Assembly: GCF_007992435.1 (NCBI RefSeq)
Contig: NZ_BKAG01000032.1
Span: 18,095-82,094 of the forward strand
DNA: 64,000 bases
Direction of reading: 5' to 3'
DNA from: Prosthecobacter gellanilyticus
Lineage (GTDB): Bacteria; Verrucomicrobiota; Verrucomicrobiia; Verrucomicrobiales; Verrucomicrobiaceae
The first letter of the stretch is position 1. Each line of letters starts with the position of its first letter. The translations under genes and the position numbers were made by a program. The notes under the pieces were generated by a model. That model worked only from the letters and a program-made list of their open reading frames with translations, had not been told where the DNA came from and searched no databases. This document shows, one piece after another, positions 46,068 through 55,115 of the stretch.

Positions 46068-46406
46068 TCACCGACGCTGGTGATCGCGCACATAACTTGA
46101 AGCGTCACGGGCGGCGTGGAGGACATACAAAATGCGCACGCCTGCATCGAGTGGGGGCGGGAAGTAGTAGATGAGGTAGTTAGGGTAGGCCATGACGGGC
46201 ATCATGCGGAGGCCGCGTAGCACTGAACGAACAGGGTGTAGCTCTGTTCCTAATTTTGGTTGGGTGGCCAGGAGAGGAAACGTGTCACGGATCGTCTGCA
46301 CGACTCTTCTCGCAGCGTCTGGATCGTCCAGCGCAATGAACTCGGCAATTTCTACCAGATCAATTTCCCCGACATCGGGGTGCATGTGCTCATCTGGATC
46401 AAACAT
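46068..46406 (-). CDS. RelE/ParE-family toxin
   Basis: 112 residues; an in-frame ATG at 46385 would give a shorter 105-residue form that starts at MHPDVGEIDLVEIAEF. The chain fits the ParE fold: DLVEIAEFIALDDPDAARRVVQTIRDTFPLLATQPKLG, then VRSVLRGLRMMPVMAYPNYLIYYF and ILYVLHAARD at the end. Its start overlaps the antitoxin stop by 8 bases, typical of type II modules with the antitoxin first. The usual ParE target is gyrase; the target here is not known. Confidence 0.8.
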   Translation of the reverse strand: MFDPDEHMHPDVGEIDLVEIAEFIALDDPDAARRVVQTIRDTFPLLATQPKLGTELHPVRSVLRGLRMMPVMAYPNYLIYYFPPPLDAGVRILYVLHAARDASSYVRDHQRR

Positions 46407-46686
46407 GAGCTTGGCGCTGTCTCACCCGTTCCATGGCCTTTTCCATCACTTGATCGACCAAGTCTTCGGGAACAGGCACGAAAGGTCCTTTCATGCGTTC
46501 CTCCAAAATGTCTTCCAAGGCTTTCTGTGACGGGTCAGCATACTCGTGCTCAGACTCTTCCTCATGCTCCAGCGCATGAACCACGTAGCTGGAAAGAAAG
46601 CCTTCGGGCGTTTGCTTCCACCCCTCGGCCTTCTGGGTCAGGTAGGGCATCACTGAGTCTGGAAGATCAATGGTGAGCTTTGGCAT
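46399..46686 (-). CDS. Type II antitoxin paired with the ParE-like toxin
   Basis: 95 residues. The N-terminus (MPKLTIDLPDSVMPYLTQKAEGWKQTPEGFLSSYVVHAL) resembles a ribbon-helix-helix DNA-binding antitoxin, followed by a long acidic and charged helix (EHEEESEHEYADPSQKALEDILEERMKG) suited to wrapping a toxin. It precedes and overlaps the toxin gene. By analogy it would repress its own promoter in the 41-base gap after hemL. Confidence 0.72.
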   Translation of the reverse strand: MPKLTIDLPDSVMPYLTQKAEGWKQTPEGFLSSYVVHALEHEEESEHEYADPSQKALEDILEERMKGPFVPVPEDLVDQVMEKAMERVRQRQAHV

Positions 46687-46727
46687 GGTGGAAGAATATC
46701 ATCAAACGTCCTGCCGGGCACTTCTTT

Positions 46728-48014
46728 TTACAAAGCCGCCAGTGCAGCAGCAGCCACTTCCGCTGTCCGGTCCATGTCCGCTTTCGCGTGGGCCATGCTG
46801 ATGAAGCCGGTTTCGAACTGGCTGGGGGCGAAGTAGACGCCGTTGTCGAGGCAGTGGTGGAAGAACTTGCGGAAGGAGGCGAGGTCGGAGGTCTTGGCGT
46901 CATGGAGATTGTGCACTTCTTTCTCGGTGAAGAAGAGGCAGAACATGCTGCCTTTGCGATACCAGCGGTAGTTCAGGCCTTTCTTCTTCAGCACATCCAG
47001 CACAGCGTCTTCCATGACCTGGCCGATCTCTTCGAGGTAGGCGTATCCCTTTTGTTTATCGAGCTCACGGAGCTGTGCGAGACCGGCGGCCATGGCGACG
47101 GGGTTGCCGCTGAGGGTGCCGGCCTGATACACCGGACCCAGCGGGGCGAGATAATCCATGATGTCCGCACGACCACCGAAGGCGCCGACGGGCATGCCGC
47201 CGCCGATGACCTTGCCAAGGCAGGTGAGATCAGGGGTGATGCCTTCCAGCTCCTGCACGCCGCCTTTGGCGAGGCGGAAGCCGGTCATGACTTCATCGAA
47301 GATGAGCACGGTGCCGTGCTTGGTGGTGATATCGCGCAGCTTCTGGAGGAAGCCGGGTTTCGGCAGGATGAGGCCTGCGTTCGCTGGATAAGGCTCGACA
47401 ATGAGCGCGGCGATCTCGTGACCTTTCTTTTCAAAGAGTTCTTCGAGGGCGGCTTCGTCGTTGAAGGGCAGCACACTTGTGAGATCGGCGAAAGCAGGTG
47501 GCACGCCGGCGCTGTCGGGATGACCATGGGTCAAGGCACCGCTGCCAGCAGCGACGAGGAGGCTGTCACTATGGCCGTGGTAGCAGCCGTCAAACTTCAC
47601 CAAGCGATGACGACCGGTGAAGCCGCGAGCGAGGCGGATGGCGGACATGGTGGCCTCGGTGCCGCTGCTGACCATGCGCACTTTTTGGATGGAAGGGACC
47701 CACTCGCAGATGGTTTGCGCCATCTTCACTTCATAGGGATTCGGGATGCCGAAGCTCACGCCTTCCTTTGCCGCGTTGTTGATGGCTTCCAGAATGGGGA
47801 TCGGCGCATGACCGAGGATGGCGGGACCCCAGGTGCCGACGAAGTCGATCATCTCACGACCATCGACATCCCAGATGCGGCAGCCTTTGGCGCGCTGCAC
47901 GAAGAAGGGGTCGCCACCGACATTGCGGAAGGCGCGGACGGGTGAGTTCACACCGCCGGGGATGTACTTCTTGGCGAGATCAAAGAGCTTGGTCGAAATG
48001 GGGCCGTTGGGCAT
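46728..48014 (-). CDS. hemL: Glutamate-1-semialdehyde 2,1-aminomutase
   Basis: 428 residues from the ATG at 48014; a TTG ten codons upstream is possible but would overlong the N-terminus. Diagnostic blocks are [66 protein letters not shown] and [18 protein letters not shown] with the PLP-binding lysine. It converts glutamate 1-semialdehyde to 5-aminolevulinate for heme synthesis in the cytoplasm. Length matches the E. coli enzyme (426). Confidence 0.96.
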   Translation of the reverse strand: MPNGPISTKLFDLAKKYIPGGVNSPVRAFRNVGGDPFFVQRAKGCRIWDVDGREMIDFVGTWGPAILGHAPIPILEAINNAAKEGVSFGIPNPYEVKMAQTICEWVPSIQKVRMVSSGTEATMSAIRLARGFTGRHRLVKFDGCYHGHSDSLLVAAGSGALTHGHPDSAGVPPAFADLTSVLPFNDEAALEELFEKKGHEIAALIVEPYPANAGLILPKPGFLQKLRDITTKHGTVLIFDEVMTGFRLAKGGVQELEGITPDLTCLGKVIGGGMPVGAFGGRADIMDYLAPLGPVYQAGTLSGNPVAMAAGLAQLRELDKQKGYAYLEEIGQVMEDAVLDVLKKKGLNYRWYRKGSMFCLFFTEKEVHNLHDAKTSDLASFRKFFHHCLDNGVYFAPSQFETGFISMAHAKADMDRTAEVAAAALAAL

Positions 48015-48102
48015 GGTCAGAGGAAAGGTTTGAAGGGTATTCAAACGTATCCTTGGCCAGATTTACAGCGGAAGAAAGCCCGTGTTTTTCCCTGGATCCC
48101 TC

Positions 48103-48333
48103 TTAGACGACTCCACCGCCCAGGAAGAGGCGGAGGATGGCCACCACGGCGACGGCGACGTTGATGGTGAGGCCGATCTTCCGCTCCGGGAAGGCGCCGA
48201 AGATGATGCCGAGAACACAGAGACCGAGCGTGGCCCAGAGTGTCCAACCAAGCAGCGGGATGATGCCGAAGAGCATCAGCACGGCGCAGACGAGGCCGAT
48301 GAGCACCGAAAGGATCTGGCAGAGTGTTTTCAT
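48103..48333 (-). CDS. Small membrane protein
   Basis: 76 residues, almost entirely hydrophobic: three short membrane segments (ILSVLIGLVCAVLMLFGII, WTLWATLGLCVLGIIFGAF, INVAVAVVAILRLFLGGG) with a PERK turn between the second and third. It has an ATG at 48333, upstream of and on the same strand as hemL but 88 bases away. I do not recognise a family. Confidence 0.65.
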   Translation of the reverse strand: MKTLCQILSVLIGLVCAVLMLFGIIPLLGWTLWATLGLCVLGIIFGAFPERKIGLTINVAVAVVAILRLFLGGGVV

Positions 48334-48423
48334 GTCGGAAATGATTGATCACGAGATCACCGCTGGAGCCAATCGAAATTTGGACTGGCTTTGTAACGAG
48401 TTTGACGTCCTTTTGGCTGCGCC

Positions 48424-48795
48424 ATGAGCACCAGCGTTTCCATCGGACCCACTCTCATCCGTCATGAAGGCCACACGCCGCGTGAGCGCAGTAGCTGCGG
48501 CTGGCGTGACCGGTTGATCAGCCGTGAGGATGAGGCGCAGTCGCCCGCAGCCTGGGCGCATGCGGTGGATATCGATGGTGCGAAGCCGCACTATCACAAG
48601 CGCTCCACGGAGCTGTACTATGTGCTGGATGGTGAAGGCACGGTGTCTCTGGATGGCAAGGAGCATGCGGTGACGAAGGGCTCGCTGGTGCACATCCCGC
48701 CGGGTGTGGTGCATGGGGCGAAGGGGAAGATGCGCGTGTTGGTGGTCGGCATTCCGGACATCGCGGATGATGATTACTATCTGGCGGAGGGGTGA
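48424..48795 (+). CDS. Cupin-domain protein
   Basis: 123 residues. Cupin motif 1 is HYHKRSTELYYVLDGEGTVSLDG and motif 2 is VHIPPGVVHGAKG, giving the metal-binding His/Glu set. It is distantly similar to the 45678 cupin, with an extra N-terminal strand (SCGWRDRLISREDEAQSPAAW). The substrate is unknown. It is transcribed toward the sulfatase gene, 49 bases downstream. Confidence 0.8.
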   Translation: MSTSVSIGPTLIRHEGHTPRERSSCGWRDRLISREDEAQSPAAWAHAVDIDGAKPHYHKRSTELYYVLDGEGTVSLDGKEHAVTKGSLVHIPPGVVHGAKGKMRVLVVGIPDIADDDYYLAEG

Positions 48796-48844
48796 ACCAA
48801 GTTTGATGCAAGCCCGGCGAGTCGGGCTCGTTTGAGAGCGCACT

Positions 48845-50218
48845 ATGCTTCGTGCGCTTCTTTCCTCGTTTGTATTTATCGCGGCTTCTGTCATGTCGGC
48901 GGACAGGCCCAATGTGCTCATCATCGTGGCGGATGATCTGGGGTATAATGATGTGGGGTTCCAAGGATCGAAGGAGATCCCGACGCCGCATCTGGACAAG
49001 CTCGCGGCGTCAGGCATCCGCTGCACGAATGGTTATGTCTCGCACTCGTTTTGCAGTCCCACGCGTGCAGGGATGCTGACAGGGCGGTATCAGCATCGAT
49101 TCGGGCATGAGAACAATCCGGGCTGGAAACCGGAGAGCACGACGGAGGGTTTGCGCATGGATCAGATCACGCTTCCGGAGCTGATGAGGAAGGCTGGATA
49201 CAGCACGGGTGCGGTGGGGAAGTGGCATCTGGGCGCGCATCCGCAGTTTCATCCGATGAAGCGCGGATTTGATGAATACTTTGGCGCTCTTGGTGGAGGG
49301 CATAAGTACTTTCCTGAAAGCGGCAAGGTCGCCGCTGTGGAGTATTCCATCCCGCTGGATCGAAATGGCAAGAGTGAAGCGCAAACCAAATATCTGACTG
49401 AGCAGTTTGGTGATGAGGCGGCGGCGTATGTCCAGCGTCATGCTGAGGATGGCAAGCCGTGGATGCTTTATCTGGCCTTCAACGCACCGCACACACCGCT
49501 GGAGGCGCCGGAGTCCTGGCTGGCGAAGCTGGGGCACATTGAGGAGGGGAACCGCCGCACCTATGCGGCGATGGTGTGTGCGATGGATGCGGCGATTGGG
49601 CAGGTGATGGACAAGCTGGAAGCAACAAAGCAGCGTGAGAACACACTGGTGTTTTTTGTGAGTGACAATGGTGGGCCACACCTGGCTTTCCGCAATCTGG
49701 GGAACTTCACGGACAACTCGCCACTGCAGGGTGCAAAGGGCTCTCTGTATGAGGGCGGCATGCGCGTGCCTTTCCTGGTGAGCTGGCCGGCGAAGCTGAA
49801 GCCGGGTGTGTATGAGCAGCCGGTGATCTCTCTCGATTTTCTGCCGACGGCGGTGACGCTGGCCGGTGGTGAGGTGCCGAAGGACCGGCCGATTGATGGT
49901 GTGGATCTGATGCCGTATCTGAGCGGTGAAAAATCAGGCGCGCCGCATGAGCGGCTCTTCTGGCGCACCGGTGGGTTCAAAGGCACGCATGCGGTGCGGC
50001 AGGGGCCGTGGAAGTTTGTGCAGAAAGCGGGTGGCGAGCCGGAGCTCTATGATCTGGCGGTGGACGTGGGCGAGGCGAAGAATCTCGCGAAGGAGAAGGC
50101 GGAGATGGTGGCGCAATTCACCGACGCGATTGCGGAATGGGAGAAGGGAACGATCGCGCCAACGTTTGAGAGTCCGAATGCGAACCGGCCGGTGAAGAAA
50201 AAGAAGAAGGCGGAGTGA
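48845..50218 (+). CDS. Exported sulfatase (arylsulfatase family)
   Basis: 457 residues with a signal peptide (MLRALLSSFVFIAASVMSA). The sulfatase signature CSPTRAGMLTGRY has the Cys70 that must be converted to formylglycine, flanked by the metal-binding DD in IIVADDLGYNDVGF and the later SDNGG. GYSTGAVGKWHLG is the second conserved block. It hydrolyses sulfate esters, probably from sulfated polysaccharides, outside the cytoplasm. No formylglycine-generating enzyme is encoded in this window. The C-terminus is lysine-rich (VKKKKKAE). It converges with the DHDPS-like gene, 6 bases away. Confidence 0.92.
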   Translation: MLRALLSSFVFIAASVMSADRPNVLIIVADDLGYNDVGFQGSKEIPTPHLDKLAASGIRCTNGYVSHSFCSPTRAGMLTGRYQHRFGHENNPGWKPESTTEGLRMDQITLPELMRKAGYSTGAVGKWHLGAHPQFHPMKRGFDEYFGALGGGHKYFPESGKVAAVEYSIPLDRNGKSEAQTKYLTEQFGDEAAAYVQRHAEDGKPWMLYLAFNAPHTPLEAPESWLAKLGHIEEGNRRTYAAMVCAMDAAIGQVMDKLEATKQRENTLVFFVSDNGGPHLAFRNLGNFTDNSPLQGAKGSLYEGGMRVPFLVSWPAKLKPGVYEQPVISLDFLPTAVTLAGGEVPKDRPIDGVDLMPYLSGEKSGAPHERLFWRTGGFKGTHAVRQGPWKFVQKAGGEPELYDLAVDVGEAKNLAKEKAEMVAQFTDAIAEWEKGTIAPTFESPNANRPVKKKKKAE

Positions 50219-50224
50219 CCGTCT

Positions 50225-51232
50225 TCACACCGCGAACTGGCGGGCGAAGTCGTCGTCGTGAAGGTGGGGGTAGGCGCGGTAGACGCGGTCGATCTCTTCG
50301 AGCTGGCCGGGGCTGAGGGTCTCGTGCTCGTCGAGGCACCAGATGCCTTCGAGGAGGCCCTGGCGGCGTAGAACTTCGTGCAGGCCGGCGATGCAGCCGC
50401 GGAAGCCGTTGGCGGCATCGAAGAAGACGGCGTTGGTATCGGTGACTTCGATGCCGAGACGCAGAAGCTCGGGGGTGGCATCGGCGTTGCGGCAGCGATC
50501 GAGAAGCTCGACGGCGCGTTTCGTCCACACAGACCAGTGGCCTAACAAACCGCCGATGATGCGGCGCTCCTTGCTATTGAAACGATAGGGGGTGAGGAAG
50601 TCGGCGACGATGTTGTCGTCATTGCCGGTGTAGAGGGCGATGTCATCGCGCCCGGCTTCCACGACAGCGCGCACGACATCGAGCGTCTGGTAGCGATTGA
50701 AGGGCGCCATCTTGATGGCGACGATGTTTTCGATCTCGGCGAAGCGACGCCAGAAGGAATACGGCAGCGTGCGGCCTCCGACGCTGGGTTGAAGGTAAAA
50801 GCCGACGACGGGGATGGCCTCGGCAACGGCACAGCAATGCGCGATGAGCTCGCCTTCCGTGGCGGTGCTCATGGCACCGAGGCTGAGGAGTCCGGCGTGG
50901 TAGCCGTGCTTCTTCAAGATGGCGGCTTCATTCACGGCCTGCTTCGTTTGTCCGCAGATGCCGCCGATGCGAACAAGTGGACGTGAGGCGCGGTTCATCT
51001 CCTCGGCGGCGAGGGCGAGCACGGGCTCGAACAAACCAATTTTAGGATCGCGGATGGTGAACTGCGTGGTGTGCACGCCGACGGCGAGTCCGCCGACTCC
51101 AGAGGCGATGTAGTAGCGGGCGAGATTGCGCTGGCGCTGCTCATCGAGCTTGCGGCTGGAATTTAGAGCGAGCGGATGCGCTGGAATGGCCAGGCCAGTA
51201 TGCAGAGCGGAGTGAAAATCAAAATTGTCCAT
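50225..51232 (-). CDS. Dihydrodipicolinate synthase/N-acetylneuraminate lyase family aldolase
   Basis: 335 residues from the ATG at 51232, overlapping the end of the upstream epimerase gene by 14 bases. DHDPS-type barrel features are GVGGLAVGVHTTQF, IPVVGFYLQPSVGG (the tyrosine region, YNxP changed to YLQP) and NIVAIKMAPFNR, whose lysine is the likely Schiff-base residue. It would cleave or form a bond between pyruvate and an aldehyde. The substrate is unknown. It is last in a three-gene operon with an epimerase-like protein and an M20 peptidase-like protein. Confidence 0.82.
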   Translation of the reverse strand: MDNFDFHSALHTGLAIPAHPLALNSSRKLDEQRQRNLARYYIASGVGGLAVGVHTTQFTIRDPKIGLFEPVLALAAEEMNRASRPLVRIGGICGQTKQAVNEAAILKKHGYHAGLLSLGAMSTATEGELIAHCCAVAEAIPVVGFYLQPSVGGRTLPYSFWRRFAEIENIVAIKMAPFNRYQTLDVVRAVVEAGRDDIALYTGNDDNIVADFLTPYRFNSKERRIIGGLLGHWSVWTKRAVELLDRCRNADATPELLRLGIEVTDTNAVFFDAANGFRGCIAGLHEVLRRQGLLEGIWCLDEHETLSPGQLEEIDRVYRAYPHLHDDDFARQFAV

Positions 51233-52247
51233 CTTGAACCTCGAAGTGAGTGGGTTTGCCAATGCTCTCGCCGCCGTGTTGCAACCATTGCACGGTGGCA
51301 TCGATCATCTCTTCCAATGACACGGTGGGCGGGCCGAAGAGCTCATAGGAGCGTGCGGCATCCCAGATCCAGGCGGTGGGGCTTTCAGTGCCGGTGATGA
51401 TGGCATCGCGGCCGAGCTTCTCACCGAACCGCAGGGCCAGTTCGCGGATGGAGATGCGTTCGAGGCCGGTGACATTAAGAGCACTCGGAGGCGACGAAAC
51501 GTGCGCGAGACACTGGATGGCGCGTGCATTGGCATCGCCCTGCCAGATGACATGCGCGTAGCCCATGGTCACATCCACGGGCAGGCCTTGGGACACCTTT
51601 TGCGCGACATCCAGCAGCACGCCGTAGCGCAGGTCGATGGCGTAACAGAGGCGGAAGAAGAGGGTGGGTGTGTCGTGCTGCTTCGCGTAGTGGGAGAAGA
51701 CACGTTCACGGCCCACGCAGGAGTTTGCGTACTCGCCGGGAGGTGTGAGCGGATCATCCTCGCGAGCGCCGCGACCATTCGCTGGCATGAGGGGATACAC
51801 GCAGCCGGTGGAGAAGACGACGATGCGGGATTTGGTGAAGCGCTCAGCCACGATGGCGGGCACGAGGGTGTTCATGACCCAGGTGAGTTCTGGCGCATCA
51901 CTGGTGCCGAATTTCTGGCCGGCCATGAAGATGATGTTCGGCACGTCCGGAAGGGCATTCACGGCGGCGCGATCCATGAGATCACAGGCGATGGTTTCGA
52001 CTCCGTGCTGTGTCAGAGCCTCCGCGGCCTTCTTGGACGAGAAGCGGGAGACGGCGATGACGCGGCGCTGGGTGTGGCCGATCTCATCGAAAGCACGGCG
52101 CACCATGCGGGCGAGGGTGGGGCCCATCTTGCCACCGGCACCGAGGACCATGATATCTCCCTCAAGCGACCTCAGGGTTTCGAGCACACCTTTGGTTGGG
52201 CGGCTCAGGGCTTCCTCGAGGTCGTCAGGGTTGGTGATGGGTATCAT
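51219..52247 (-). CDS. NAD-dependent epimerase/dehydratase-like protein
   Basis: 342 residues of extended short-chain dehydrogenase fold. The nucleotide loop is DIMVLGAGGKMGPTLARMVRRA; FSTGCVYP is the serine strand; and the catalytic tyrosine block reads EYANSCVGRERVF, where the usual YxxxK lysine is replaced by Cys. Later SALNVTGLERISIRELA matches sugar epimerases. The missing lysine suggests altered or no redox catalysis. It starts 3 bases after the M20-type gene's stop and overlaps the DHDPS-like start. Confidence 0.82.
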   Translation of the reverse strand: MIPITNPDDLEEALSRPTKGVLETLRSLEGDIMVLGAGGKMGPTLARMVRRAFDEIGHTQRRVIAVSRFSSKKAAEALTQHGVETIACDLMDRAAVNALPDVPNIIFMAGQKFGTSDAPELTWVMNTLVPAIVAERFTKSRIVVFSTGCVYPLMPANGRGAREDDPLTPPGEYANSCVGRERVFSHYAKQHDTPTLFFRLCYAIDLRYGVLLDVAQKVSQGLPVDVTMGYAHVIWQGDANARAIQCLAHVSSPPSALNVTGLERISIRELALRFGEKLGRDAIITGTESPTAWIWDAARSYELFGPPTVSLEEMIDATVQWLQHGGESIGKPTHFEVQDGQF

Positions 52248-52250
52248 GGA

Positions 52251-53564
52251 CTAAGGGGCGGCGTTCAGCCGGTCACATACAGCGGCGGCCAGTGCTTGTA
52301 CGCCGGTTTTTATGGACTCCTCGTCACAATCATACATCGGAGTGTGACCTCCGGCGGTCATGCCTTTCTCCTCATTCGCGACTCCGAGACGGAAGTAAAA
52401 GCCCGGTGAGACCTGCGCGAAGAAGGAAAAGTCCTCGCCGCCCATCCCTGGGATGGCCTCCATGACATTCTTCTCGCCAAAGAGACGGCGGAAAGAGGGC
52501 AGGGTGGCCTCGATGAGAGGCTTGTCATTGATGATGCTGGGGTAGGTCTTGCGATACTCCATCTCATAGGTCGCGCCGTGAGCTTCGGTGATGCCTTTGA
52601 GGATGCGGTGCATCTGCTCGATCACGCCATCGCGGAAAGTCGCATCATAAGTGCGGACGGTGCCGCCGAGCTCGACCTTCTCTGCGATGATATTTTCACG
52701 CTGGCCGCCATTGATCATGCCGATGCTGATGACGAGCGGCTGGCGTGTGTTGGTCTGGCGGCTCTTGATCATCTGCAGGGCCATGATGGCCTCGGCCGAG
52801 ATGGCGATGGCATCCACGCCTTTGTGTGGAGACGAGCCGTGCGCCATCTTTCCATGGATGGTGATTTGGAAGCGGTCGCTGTTCGCATTGTCAATGCCTG
52901 GTGTGTAAGCGAGCTGGCCTGCTTTCAGGTAATGTGCTTCGTCATCGGTGCTTTCCACGGGCTGAACTTGAGAGCTGGTGTGAAGGCCGAAGACAGCGAC
53001 AGGCCGCGGATTGTCCATGGCACCTTCCGCAACCATGAGCTTCGCGCCCCAGTCGCCTTTGAAGGTGGCGGGCATGGCTTCTTCAGCAGGCTGGAAGAGA
53101 AACTTCACAGTGCCTTTGACCTGATCACGATGCTTCGTGAGAAGCTCCGCGAGACCAAGCGCGCAGGTGACATGCACATCATGACCGCAAGCATGCATCA
53201 CGCCTGGATTTTGAGAGCGGTAGGGCACGCTGCGCAGTTCCTTGATGGGCAGTGCATCCATGTCCGCACGCACAGCCACGCAGGGGCCATCAGCACTGCC
53301 TTTGAGCAGAGCGACCACACCGTGCTTGGCCACGCCAGTTTTCACTTCCAGGCCTAACGATTTAAGCTTTTCGGCGACGAGAGCGGCGGTGCGCTCTTCT
53401 TCATTCGAGAGTTCCGGATGCATGTGGATGTCACGGCGGATTTCCACGAGCTTGGGAAACATCTCGTTCACGCTGCTGGCGAAGAGTTTGTCGCGATCGG
53501 TGAGATCGGCGGCGGTAATGAGACAGGGGAGAAGCGTGAGGCAGAGGGAAAGCGGCGTCTTCAT
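52251..53564 (-). CDS. Exported M20-family amidohydrolase (hippurate/IAA-amino acid hydrolase type)
   Basis: 437 residues from the ATG at 53564, with signal peptide MKTPLSLCLTLLPCLITA. Metal-binding blocks are VRADMDALPI and VMHACGHDVHVT, FLFQPAEEAMP and GGEDFSFFAQVSPGFYFRLG. The family hydrolyses N-acyl or N-amino-acid amide bonds. The exported location suggests processing of external amides such as N-acetylated or aminoacylated sugars; this is an inference from the operon with a DHDPS/NAL-like aldolase and an epimerase. A GCCTAAC word with AT-rich flank is at 53352. Confidence 0.87.
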   Translation of the reverse strand: MKTPLSLCLTLLPCLITAADLTDRDKLFASSVNEMFPKLVEIRRDIHMHPELSNEEERTAALVAEKLKSLGLEVKTGVAKHGVVALLKGSADGPCVAVRADMDALPIKELRSVPYRSQNPGVMHACGHDVHVTCALGLAELLTKHRDQVKGTVKFLFQPAEEAMPATFKGDWGAKLMVAEGAMDNPRPVAVFGLHTSSQVQPVESTDDEAHYLKAGQLAYTPGIDNANSDRFQITIHGKMAHGSSPHKGVDAIAISAEAIMALQMIKSRQTNTRQPLVISIGMINGGQRENIIAEKVELGGTVRTYDATFRDGVIEQMHRILKGITEAHGATYEMEYRKTYPSIINDKPLIEATLPSFRRLFGEKNVMEAIPGMGGEDFSFFAQVSPGFYFRLGVANEEKGMTAGGHTPMYDCDEESIKTGVQALAAAVCDRLNAAP

Positions 53565-53726
53565 ACCCTGCCAGTGAGGCAGGATGAGGGGTGGCTGGCA
53601 AGCACGAAACGGGGCCTGGAAGGCTCCCGGCAAACCATCCGACGAAAGTCGTATTGTCGGTTTTGGGGGAGGAATTAGTCTCGGGTCGTCATCAATGACA
53701 CCCTGTTCCAAACCAAACTATCCGTC

Positions 53727-54026
53727 ATGAAAACCATCGCATCCCTCCTCTTCGCCATGAGCCTCGCCGCCGCCTCCGCCGCTGATTCCCCCGACTCTGA
53801 ATTCCCCAAAGTCGGTGACACCTACCGCATCGCCACCTCCGCACCTCTCGTCGAGGCGCCCTTTGACAACGTCGTCACTGTCGTCGCCATCGGCAAGAAC
53901 GAGTGGGCGAAGGTGCAGTATGAAAAAATGGGCCGCGGTGCTGATGGCAGCGTCGGCAAGCAGAAGCACGAGATGTGGGTAAACTTCTCCGCTGTCACCT
54001 CCGCTGTGAAGAGCGAGGCGAAGTAA
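53727..54026 (+). CDS. Small exported protein of unknown function
   Basis: 99 residues with a signal peptide (MKTIASLLFAMSLAAASA). The mature ~80 residues are a short beta-rich domain (KVGDTYRIATSAPL, NVVTVVAIGKNEWAKVQYEKMG) with a basic, glycine-containing loop and a strand (HEMWVNFSAVT). It has no cysteines and no motif I recognise. A strong terminator follows 36 bases after the stop, so it is its own transcription unit, divergent from the M20-type gene (162-base gap containing a small CGAC-GAAA-GTCG hairpin). Confidence 0.7.
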   Translation: MKTIASLLFAMSLAAASAADSPDSEFPKVGDTYRIATSAPLVEAPFDNVVTVVAIGKNEWAKVQYEKMGRGADGSVGKQKHEMWVNFSAVTSAVKSEAK

Positions 54027-54062
54027 TTCGCCTCAGACCAAGTCGATTTAATTTTGTGGAAG

Positions 54063-54103
54063 GGACGCCCGGCCGTGAGGTCGGGCGTCCTGTTTTCATT
54101 TTT
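54063..54103 (+). terminator. Rho-independent terminator
   Basis: A 9-base-pair stem (GGACGCCCG / CGGGCGTCC, 54063-54071 and 54082-54090) with a 10-base loop is followed by a T-rich tract (tgttttcattttt). It ends the small exported-protein gene. Confidence 0.88.
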
Positions 54104-54176
54104 CGGCTGAAGATGAGCGGTGAAGTGCGTTTTGAGACTTGCCTCTTTGCGGGCCAATCCTCACGCTCATCCGACC

Positions 54177-55106
54177 ATGTCCTCCTTCCGCACCTTATTA
54201 TTAGGTTCACTCGTCCTCGCCACCAGTCTGCATGCTGAGCTCACCCAGGAGCAGTTGCAGGTGCCGCTCGAAGTTCAGCCGGCGGACAAGTCGCTGGCGA
54301 AGATTGTACTGATCGCGGGGAGCACGAGCAACAAGCCGGGGCAGCATGAGTACTTCGCTGGTTGTGCGCTGATGATGGACTGGCTGAAGAAGGTGCCGGG
54401 TGTGGCTCCGGTGATGGTGGCGGAAGGCTGGCCGAAGGATGAGGCAGTGCTCGATGGTGCGAAAGCGGTGCTGCTTTATATGGATGGAGGCGACAAGCTG
54501 CCTTTCCTGGAACCTGCGCGCTGGGTGAAGATGCAAACGTTGGCGGAGTCCGGCACAGGGCTGGTGATTTTACACCAGGGCATTGATTGTCCGGTGGATC
54601 GTGCGCCGACTTTCAAGGAGTGGTTTGGCGCGGCTTTTCAATCCGACATCGGCTGTCGTGGACACTGGGATGTGAAGTTTGGCACGGTGCCGGAGCATGC
54701 GATCAACAAGGGCATCAAGCCTTTTGACCTGCTCAAGGATGGCTGGCTGTACAATCTGCACTTTGCCGCCAAGGGAGTGACACCGGTGCTGGCCTGCGCG
54801 ATGCCGGATGACAGCCGCAAGACCGAGGATGCGAAGATCCACACGGGGCGTGAGGAGACGGTGGCCTGGGCCTTTGAGCGTGCGGGCGGTGGACGCAGCT
54901 TTGGATTCACTGGCTGTGATCTGCATGCGAACTGGGCGGATGCGAACCAGCGTCTGCTGGTGCTGAACGGGCTGCTCTGGACGGCCAAGATGGAGGTGCC
55001 CGAGGGTGGCTTTGCCTCGTCCGTGACGGAGGAAGAGATGAAGAAGAACTGGGACCGCAAGGTGTTCATCAAGAAGGAAGCGAAGGCGAAGACCCCGGCC
55101 AAGTAA
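54177..55106 (+). CDS. ThuA-domain protein, exported
   Basis: 309 residues from the ATG at 54177 (signal peptide MSSFRTLLLGSLVLATSLHA); an upstream ATG at 54120 is less likely. ThuA-like features are KIVLIAGSTSNKPGQHEYFAGCALMMDWLKK, AVLLYMDGGDKLPFL, GTGLVILHQGIDCP, GCRGHWDVKFG and GGRSFGFTGCDLHANW. It differs in length and sequence from the 30101 ThuA protein. It is followed by an MHS-type transporter 10 bases downstream, likely one operon. The substrate is unknown. Confidence 0.83.
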   Translation: MSSFRTLLLGSLVLATSLHAELTQEQLQVPLEVQPADKSLAKIVLIAGSTSNKPGQHEYFAGCALMMDWLKKVPGVAPVMVAEGWPKDEAVLDGAKAVLLYMDGGDKLPFLEPARWVKMQTLAESGTGLVILHQGIDCPVDRAPTFKEWFGAAFQSDIGCRGHWDVKFGTVPEHAINKGIKPFDLLKDGWLYNLHFAAKGVTPVLACAMPDDSRKTEDAKIHTGREETVAWAFERAGGGRSFGFTGCDLHANWADANQRLLVLNGLLWTAKMEVPEGGFASSVTEEEMKKNWDRKVFIKKEAKAKTPAK

Positions 55107-55115
55107 TTTTCCGTT

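Noticed and set aside
46680..47945. Plus-strand open frame of about 421 codons
   Set aside because: Antisense to hemL.
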